Assembly (NCBI RefSeq): GCF_964340395.1 | Contig: NC_135565.1 | Coordinates: 8,285,242 to 8,349,241 of the forward strand | Source: Glandiceps talaboti | Taxonomy: Eukaryota; Hemichordata; Enteropneusta; Spengelidae | Reading direction: 5' to 3' | Length of the DNA stretch: 64,000 nucleotides | Shown: in pieces, positions 53,546-64,000 of the stretch | Layout: every line of letters begins with the position of its first letter | How positions within the stretch are numbered: position 1 is the stretch's first letter | Notes under the pieces: model-generated | Databases searched by the model: none | Told to the model about the DNA's origin: nothing | What the model saw: the letters and a program-made list of their open reading frames with translations, nothing else | Made by a program: the position numbers and the translations under genes

Positions 53546-56500
53546 AATTGCACTCATCTTCTGAGACACAGCTGAGAGATACAGAACACTTACCCTGACC
53601 CTGTGTCTGGGTCAGTCACAGAAAAATCGCCAGTCTCCAGTGGGATTTGAACCCATGACCTCTCAACTGCTAATTATGAGATCGAACCACTAATCAAAAG
53701 GGAGACAGTTTCTCTGCTGTCTTCTAAATCAATGCCCAATCAATCAGCACTAAGTGGGCTACCAGCCGCAAATTATGATACATGTATGATGTAGCCCAAC
53801 AACAAGAATTGGTATCATGTAGATGTGGTACAGTATGACCACGAACACCAAACCCTGACATCTATAAAACTACATAAACAGTTATCAATAACAGACAACA
53901 CATCAGAACATTAACACAAAAATTCAGGATAAGCTGTCATAGTCTTAAAATTGAGAAGGGACGCCACACACAACCCAAAACTCCAATTGAAAATAGACTC
54001 TAGGTGAAATTGTAATACAATAGAAGACGAAGAACATCATTTGATACATTGTAAACTATATACATCTACCAAGAGATCAATTATATAGTGTACATTGTGA
54101 TTTATAATATCAATTTAGAATTGATAGTATAGAAAAGAACATTTTAGTCTAGATGCCAAATGTGGTTGTAACTATAGTGAAGGTATAAATTGTAATAATA
54201 CTGTATATGAACTAAACTAAGAAAATTTATAATGCAATTGAAACAAAAAGAGATTGTAATTGCTCTCTGTATGTATCTAAACTGCTGTAAACATAGAATT
54301 TTTTTACTTACACACTTACAACATTAGCTTATTTCGTTGTAGTGTTCTTTAATATCTTTATTACTCTCATGTACCCAAATAGAATTGTCAATTTTCTATA
54401 TGGTTGTAATAAAGTTATATCTTATCTTATCATATATGCATCCTTTCATTTCTATTCTAGGCTGTGATAGTGGTCTTGGCCAGGCACTAGCTCAGTATTT
54501 TGATCAGCGGGGATTTCAAGTATTTGCAGGGTGCCTATATAAAGGTGGTGCGGCTGAAGTTGAACTGTCAGCGACTTGCTCTGAAAAGTTGACAACTTTA
54601 CAGTTAGACGTAACCAAAGATGAAGAGATACAACAGGCATTGAAGACTGTCACTGACAAATTACAGGGAAAAGGTATGGTGAAATGAGGGTTGTTGGTGG
54701 TTGTACACCTCTTAGTCTGCTTGTACACCTCTTAGCTCTGCAGCCAGGGTTCAAAGGTGTCGGCTGGGTTTGGTTTAATTTACCACACTGTAAGTAAGAA
54801 GAGTGTCGTTCACTTTGACTCGACCGTACAATGCTAGTTTTCCCTGGATACTCCGGTTTCCTCATGCACTAACACTGAACTAAAGGAGCCTATAAATGGG
54901 ACTAGCTCCTGTTGGATGTCTGATAAATAGATAAATTAAAGGTTATAACACACAAGCAGTTCAAAGTTTTTAGCATTGAACTTTCAATCTGTCTTGATCG
55001 ATGATCAAACTGACAATAGTTGAAGCTGACCACTAGGTGGCAGTATGATCAGCCGATTGCAGAGACAATAGTTAAAGCTGATCACTAGGTGGTGGTATGA
55101 TCAGCCGATTGTTGATGTTATATTGTTTTATGAACTAAAGACACACTAACCTGTAAGTGGTAACCAAGTAATGTTTCCATAGTGTCAAGTTGAAGTAGAA
55201 CAAGTAATAACAAACCCTGATAGTGAACCCTGATACAAGTTGTATAAAACATTGAGCTGAATTGTACACTGTTTTTTGTTTTGGTCTTTGCAGGGTTATG
55301 GGGACTAATCAACAATGCCGGTGTATTTTCATTCATGGACGTTGAGTTGACACCGGTACACATATACGAGGAAATGATGGAAGTAAATTGTCTTGGTGTC
55401 GTTAGAATGACTAAAACATTTCTACCACTGATACGGCAATGTACTGGTAGGGTAGTCAATGTATCGAGTACCTATGGTAAGTTTTACTACAATTTTAATA
55501 CATTGAGAACATATAGCAGTAGAACATTCATGAAAGGCCACTTTCCATACCTACCATCTTGAATAATGCATTGTGGGCAATACTGCATACTATTATAAAT
55601 TGATAGTGAAACATTATTTTATGCACAAAGACATAAAGACATTGAGAAAAATCAAAATCGAATAACTGAGCAAACGGATATCGACGATTGCACCTTTTAG
55701 CATATTGGCGCAGAGTGTATGCCAGGGCTCAATATGGAAAATTATTGACGGGTCAATGCACATATTCACCATTGAATTACATAGGAAGATATACTAGGTG
55801 TACTAATAACTGCTTTTGCAAACTTAAGTCTTTAGAAGTGGTCTTTTCAGGTCATATGTTGTACTGTACATGTACCTTGATTATACCATGTACCATTTCA
55901 GGCCGGGTACCACTTATGGGAATGAGTGCGTATGGTATATCTAAAGTAGGTATTGAAATGTTTAGTGACACATTACGGCAATAATATCGTACTATTTCAG
56001 GTCGGGTACCACTTATGGGAATGAGTGCGTATGGTATATCTAAAGCTGGTGTTGAAATGTTTAGTGATGTATTACGACAAGAAATGAAGAAATGGGGAAT
56101 CAAGGTATCTTTAGTTGAACCCTATGGATATCTGACAGGTAGGTTGAATTAATGCTACAGTTTAAAATACCAAGATAATGCTATTTATACTAGTTATACA
56201 AAAGACAAAGGATTTTCTAGTTTAGCCACTAGGAGTGCTGTTCCAAAGCCAGCTGGGGACAAGAAGTGTTAGCAATGACGGTTGAACACTGAGGCCTCAT
56301 ATTTTATGCTACACATTCCACTTATTAGAAAACAAAAGATGTTTAAAATGTAGTTTTGCCACTAGGAGTGCTCTACATAGGCCACAAGTGTTACTGATGC
56401 CCCTATGAACACCAATATATTCCAGTTATTGAAAACAAAACAAAGGATTTTATAGTTTTACCACTAGGAGTGCTGTTGCAATGCTAGATCAAAAGTTTGG

Positions 56501-57617
56501 GCTACGACTGAATACTGAGACATCAATGACAAATATCAAAGTGTTGCATAGTTTAACTTAATCTGGGGAAACATAATCCAAAATTTGCTCGCACCAGATG
56601 TCTCTCTCTCTCTCTCTCTCAGAGCAGTGCATTCTCAGGAATACCTAAACATCCAACACTGCACACTGAACAACCTAGGTTCTTTTGTGACAGGTTTGTC
56701 TATCTCCAGTGATCGATACATTTTAAATATGAAGAATGGGCCTTGTATGACTTGGAAGAAATGTATTGTGTGACTTTGAGTGTGGAAGACTTGAGATTAT
56801 GTTTCCTCAGACTTTCGTCTTGGTGGTCTTGTAGTAGAACCCCCAGCGTTGATAGTCTAGGTAACTGAGACTAAGCTGTTTTATCAAATAAAAATCCAAA
56901 ATAAATACCAAATTCTCATCCATATGGCCACTTTAACTCAAAAGTTATTTTTAGTCAATCTAAACAGTTCTACTGATTACATTGTCAATGATGTAAACTT
57001 TAGGAACCCAAGAATTGTTCTAAATACAATGGTGACCGTGTTTAATCTATAAATTAAATGAAAGGAGCTATTAAAATAAGATAAATAAACCTACAAAAAG
57101 TAAGATGGTGGGTGCAGAGTATTAGTTTTAGCTTATGTCTAGCTTAGTTTGCTGAAAGGTCGATTTTAAAATTTTGATTGTTGAACTCCCAAAAAATCAG
57201 GGCTGCCTGTATAATAAATAATTCTACTTTCTAATTAATGTTACCTTTTGTCTTGTTTCCATAGCAACCACATCTGTAGATAAGATGGAGGTAGCATACC
57301 GGGCCATGATAGCGAATCTGTCTGACGATATGCGTCAACTTTATGGAACGCAGTACTTTGAAACTTATCACTCAGAGGTTGTCCAACAGGAAGGAAAGGC
57401 ATTACGTTCAATGGAATCGTTATCAGACAATTATCGGTTTCTTTGTCGGTGTGTTCGTGATGCACTTTTATCCAAAAGACCACAGGCCCGATACCCTGAT
57501 GGTTCAGGAGCTCGTATCATGATGTGGTTTGCTGACCATTTACCAGACACAGTTTTAGATTTGTGTTTACCATATATCCTGCCAGACTGGGTTCACAGTC
57601 AGACATCTACATCATGA
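52392..57617 (+). CDS. Membrane short-chain dehydrogenase, 17-beta-HSD type 2-like, complete, five exons
   Basis: Exons are 52392-52677, 54461-54673, 55294-55476, 56001-56138 and 57265-57617. Every junction is phase 1 with AG/GT sites, giving 390 residues. The start is the ATG in acaacaATGGAG. Three hydrophobic segments (about 12-32, 41-60 and 63-80) anchor the N-terminus in a membrane, as in HSD17B2 of the ER. The Rossmann domain follows: TGCDSGLG (95-102), LDVT (142-145 region), NNAG (173-176), catalytic N198, S225, Y238 and K242 (SAYGISK). After the core comes VEPYGYLT, then a C-terminal region like that of the HSD17B2/BDH1/RDH (SDR9C) group. The family oxidises or reduces steroids, retinoids or hydroxybutyrate with NAD(P). 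HSD17B2 is my best match by overall layout and by GLW..INNAG, but the substrate is not determined. A broken copy of exon 4 lies just upstream of it. Confidence 0.93.
52764..53051. repeat. (ATTC)n and (CACT)n microsatellites in SDR intron 1
   Basis: ATTC repeats at about 52764-52790 and 52830-52887, then CACT repeats at 52964-53051. The CACT array resumes at 53359-53393, after a transposon insertion. Confidence 0.97.
53052..53358. mobile_element. Miniature hAT-like element inserted in the (CACT)n array, 307 bp
   Basis: The ends are CAGGGCTCGAAATTAAC at 53052 and GTTAATTTCAAGCCCTG ending at 53358, inverted with one mismatch; pairing continues inward through tagtccca / tgggacta. It is bounded on both sides by CACT repeat, so the target duplication cannot be separated from the microsatellite. 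The first bases resemble those of the 928-bp element at 47933, suggesting the same superfamily. No coding capacity. Confidence 0.88.
53513..53712 (-). mobile_element. tRNA-derived SINE in SDR intron 1
   Basis: The minus strand carries TTAGTGGTTCGATCTC (A-box-like) and, about 35 bases on, GGGTTCAAATCCCA, a near-perfect pol III B box with T-stem pairing. After the tRNA-like head comes a body with tgactgacccagacaca and a tail that ends in a (GT)n/poly-G run at 53513-53548. The mispaired acceptor region and the tail argue for a SINE rather than a tRNA gene. Confidence 0.75.
53713..54460. other. SDR intron 1, distal part
   Basis: AT-rich intron DNA with no further exon. The acceptor of exon 2 (ttctattctag) ends it. 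Confidence 0.6.
55888..55990 (+). pseudogene. Broken duplicate of SDR exon 4
   Basis: A 99-bp tandem duplication places a second acceptor (accatttcag) and the first 79 coding bases of exon 4 just upstream of the real one. It encodes RVPLMGMSAYGISKVGIEMF, then SDTLRQ, including the catalytic Tyr and Lys, but then meets TAA at 55982-55984 and has no usable donor. Use of the upstream acceptor would therefore end the protein right after the active site. The copy differs from the real exon at several bases (KVGIE for KAGVE, DTLRQ for DVLRQ). Confidence 0.9.
56196..56530. repeat. Three decayed tandem copies of a 'CCACTAGGAGTGCTG' module
   Basis: Units of about 115-130 bp each contain aacaaaagRttt, then tagttttRccactaggagtg, at about 56224, 56352 and 56459. 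Single copies of the same core lie elsewhere in the window (13,787; inverted at about 15,390 and 27,045), so the module is dispersed. Confidence 0.75.
56875..56937. mobile_element. Solitary arm of the 30370-30735 foldback element
   Basis: Sixty-three bases starting gctgttttatcaaataaaaa and ending ccatatggccactttaac match the right arm at 30670-30730 almost base for base. The opposite arm is not present nearby. Confidence 0.88.
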
Positions 57618-59637
57618 CCTTCAATTAATTCACCTTTGACCTGACCTGACCTGACCTTTGATATGACCAAACATTTTACTGTGCGAATGGTCAACAGCAC
57701 ATGCTATTTTGATCGACATGCAGGGTTCGAATTTAGCAGTAGTCCAGGGCACATAGATTACAAACATTGTATCTTAACTACCAATTTAGCAGTAGTCCAG
57801 GGAACACAGATTACTAAACATTGTATTTTGACTACCAATTTAGCAGTAGTCCAGGGCACATAGATTTCTAAACATTGTATCTTGACTACCAAACTTAAAA
57901 GATGGTTGTCAGTAAGACCAATGGAAATTAATACAAAATTGTAGCTGAAACAGTTCACTCAGCAGAGTATAGAAGTTACAAACAAACAATTATTGAATAT
58001 AACTTTCAACATAGCTTGAAATATTTGTTGTGTCATATCAATAACAGAGAATATTGTAATGTTGACCTTTGACATGACATGACCCATGACATTTGCAGTG
58101 CTATTAGCAAAGACTGATATTTTGACATAACTGTGTCTCTGACTTCTGCTTTTGATATTTTGTGTAAAAGGTGTTTTGACAGCATACAAGTCTATACATG
58201 TATGATATGAAATATTTGGTCTTTTTGATAAATTATTTATATTATGAATTGTGACACTGCCTAAACACAGTAAAAACGATAAGAACCAGATATAATCTGT
58301 AAACAAAACTTATTACTAACCTACTAAAATTTCTCTTTTGTAACTTTGCAGCTACAACATTTGTCAAGAATTTTTCCGAGTTAATGTTTATCTCTTTGTA
58401 GCCGTATCTAAAATATGATGGGAATTATTCTTGTAGTGTAAATATGATGGTAAAGTCAGGGTAAATTTGTGAGTGACGCAGGGAAAATCCTTGTAATCAT
58501 GTTTTTTTTTCAATTCAAAATTGTCTAATTTCACTTGATAGGTGATGGATAGCAATGCATTGTTGTATTACTTTCCAGGTTGAACTGATCAAAACTGGTC
58601 AGAACTGGTCAGAGCCAGTTAGAAGCGATGTAATTTTCATGACTTTAGAAAGGTATGTACAGTCTACAGTAAACCCTTGCTTTGAATAGTCACAATAATA
58701 GGGCCTAACTGGTCAAAACTGGTCAGAACCGGTCAAAACTTGTCAGATCCAGTTGGAACCTTTGTAATTTCTATCACATTTACTTTATCCCAAATAAAAG
58801 TTTGAAACCATACAGATATGATCACAGAATCTGATAAAAATGTCTGATAAATGATTATGTCAAGACAAACATTTGAAAAAAGAGGAACAGAAAATATAAC
58901 TTTGAGTTGATTTGGCTTACTATAATGTGATGTAGTGGCCGTCTAGTATACTGTGTAATATTTGGATGAAGAAACACATCTTCAAAAATAAATATGTCGG
59001 CACTTGTCAGACTTCACAGTTCAATAAACACACTCAATTTATTCCCTTCAGTTTTCTGATAATTTCTGAAAAAAAACAGGAAAATGGCAAAACTAACCTG
59101 CTGTACAAATGTACATATATTAATAAATTGTATGTAATTATTAGAGAAGCAATTAGTTTAATTTGTGCTTGCCATGGAAGTTACTTTGGTTTTTAGAGAT
59201 TCCATACTTGTTTTGGCACTGGAAACGTGTAAAACAATTGCTATGGACTTTTTCATGGTTGCTGTGGATTCCTTCTGTTGGCACTAGACGTTTGTGGGAA
59301 ACATTTGTTGGACTTTGTCATGGTTGCTAAGGATTTTGAAACTAAATCTCTAGGAACATTTTACCAATATCATTTTTTTTATGATGTTCACAAGTAATTC
59401 TTTAGTTTCAAGTAACTTACTAAAATAATATCTTTACACAAAATATGTATACCTTCCCTTTTATCAGTGAGGTGCCAAAAGTTACCCTTTGCTAAAAGTT
59501 TGCGAGTTTAGATATTTTGCCAACAAATCAGATTTTGGACGAGATTTTCTATAATTGAAAAATGTGCACTACTTATCACCAGAAATATAAAATTGATAAA
59601 ATATCTGAGGTTTACATTGAAAGAGTAAAATATAAAA
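57618..59637. other. Convergent 3' regions of the SDR and MCT-type genes
   Basis: No coding exon is visible. A three-copy 53-55-bp repeat (aatttagcagtagtccaggg, then aaacattgtatcttgactacc) lies at 57729-57892 in the SDR 3' flank. AATAAA occurs at about 58794 and 59022 on the plus strand, and on the minus strand near 59040. These are possible ends of the two convergent transcripts. A direct-repeat patch of aactggtcagaactggtcag lies at 58590-58760. Confidence 0.5.
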
Positions 59638-63067
<3,430 letters not shown>

Positions 63068-63761
63068 CTAGACAAAAATGGGATATGGTTTAATATTAGT
63101 GTTACGAAGAACCTACTTTCAAGGGGCACAAGTTGAGTTTTTCTTATTTATTTTTAAGTGTACTTTAGCTGCGTATTTCAAGATAATCACACTTTGTTAT
63201 ACGTAATGTGTGAAAGCACAGTAAGCCATGATTATTTGCAATTGCCTGAATTCAAAAACTTGGTATTAGGCCAAAAAAGGAGAAAGAATTGTTCTGGTCA
63301 GCGCGCGCATCAATTAATCATAAATACCCCCGCGTGTCGGTCTTCCTTTGTGTTTGTCCAGCTAGTCCATACAGTCTGCAAACCCGTGGGGAAACACAAA
63401 AGTGACCCTCTCTACTTCATTGAAGACAACTGCGGAGCCAATCATGTTTGTCAGTTACTTTTTTTGGCCGGATAGAAAAATCCACCGCCGGCCCGGGAGA
63501 AACTGACCGGTCCCTATCTCATGTGTACATGTCTCTGGTCTACATTCCAAACCAGTACACTGTACGGTAAGTAAAATTGTAAGTCTAGTCAAACTTTGAC
63601 AAAATTGTATGTTTGATATTGGTGAATTTACACAAGATTTACTTGTGAATGGTGAAGTAGAGCTTTTACTTTCTGGTCAATGCTGATCCAAGAGGGCTAA
63701 AAACACTCCCCTGTATTTTTAGTTGATAGATAATATTGGTTATCATGATAATGTGACGTCA
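63068..63761. other. MCT intron or 5' flank, no exon found
   Basis: The missing TM1-TM2 exon (expected to contain a G-W-G-W-like motif in this family) is not visible here on the minus strand. Confidence 0.45.
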
Positions 63762-64000
63762 TGAGTGAATGGTTAGAGTGGCCTGCTTGGAATCTGCAGG
63801 TTGCAGGTTAGAGCCCTATCGCTGCCATTGTTTCTGAGTGGCTGAAATACTTGGGTAAGATTTGAACCACGACTGTGCCTCAGTCCACCCAGCTGTACAA
63901 TTGGGGACTTGAGGTTGCAATAATTTGAATGGTTTAATCCTATGCGCTTATAAAGGCTGCAATGGATTGTATGCTCCCCAGGGAGTGAATTGAGGAAGTA
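63762..64000 (+). mobile_element. tRNA-derived SINE, continuing past the right edge
   Basis: TGGTTAGAGTGGCC (A-box-like) is followed about 30 bases later by GCAGGTTAGAGCCC (degenerate B box). Then comes a body with gtgcctcagtccacccagc and cttataaaggctgcaatgga. The order head, box, body without a mature tRNA fold is that of a SINE. The 3' end is not in the window. Confidence 0.7.

Noticed and set aside
53640-53705. Possible tRNA gene (minus strand)
   Set aside because: Has a B box, but the acceptor and D-stem pairing are poor and a SINE-like tail follows.

Overview
The window looks like nuclear DNA of an invertebrate animal, probably marine. Its genes are split by GT-AG introns, the intergenic DNA is AT-rich, and it holds many microsatellites, minisatellites, small foldback transposons and tRNA-derived SINEs. 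The protein families are ordinary animal ones. The sequence does not fix the phylum: a lophotrochozoan or a non-vertebrate deuterostome would both fit.

Layout, left to right. (1) 0.9-2.8 kb, + strand: the last three coding exons of a tetraspanin whose 5' part lies off the left edge. (2) 9.8-25.6 kb, - strand: a complete ten-exon PRMT1-type protein arginine methyltransferase of 371 residues with every catalytic motif intact. Its introns carry a CCAAT-rich minisatellite, a three-copy 82-bp repeat that copies the start of exon 3, a strong hairpin and a foldback-type repeat. (3) 25.6-35.9 kb: no recognisable host gene. A nested transposon cluster lies at 30.4-31.3 kb (a LINE reverse-transcriptase fragment between two inverted-repeat elements), followed by a 2.2-kb two-unit minisatellite at 32.2-34.4 kb. 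(4) 35.9-40.0 kb, - strand: many small exon-like blocks with splice signals and lysine/glutamate-rich reading frames, some intact and some with stops, arranged as repeated exon-intron blocks. (5) 40.7-47.1 kb: a 6.4-kb satellite with a 261-bp dimeric period and a near-perfect 1826-bp internal duplication. (6) 47.1-52.3 kb: two weak coding-like patches on the - strand, a 928-bp hAT-like non-autonomous transposon and a GA microsatellite. (7) 52.4-57.6 kb, + strand: a complete five-exon membrane short-chain dehydrogenase, closest by eye to 17-beta-hydroxysteroid dehydrogenase type 2 (390 residues), with a broken duplicate of its catalytic exon. (8) 59.6-63.1 kb, - strand, convergent with the previous gene: the last three exons of an SLC16/MCT-type transporter with an unusual Gly/Pro-rich central loop.

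The recognisable genes are unrelated in function (membrane scaffold, nuclear/cytosolic methyltransferase, ER dehydrogenase, plasma-membrane transporter) and nothing suggests they work as a unit. The most unusual features are small-scale tandem duplications that copy exon edges, the exon-block array, the 3n-period satellite that stays open in several frames, and a miniature transposon family defined here by 14-bp terminal repeats and 9-bp target duplications. I found no CRISPR array, rRNA gene or functional tRNA gene.
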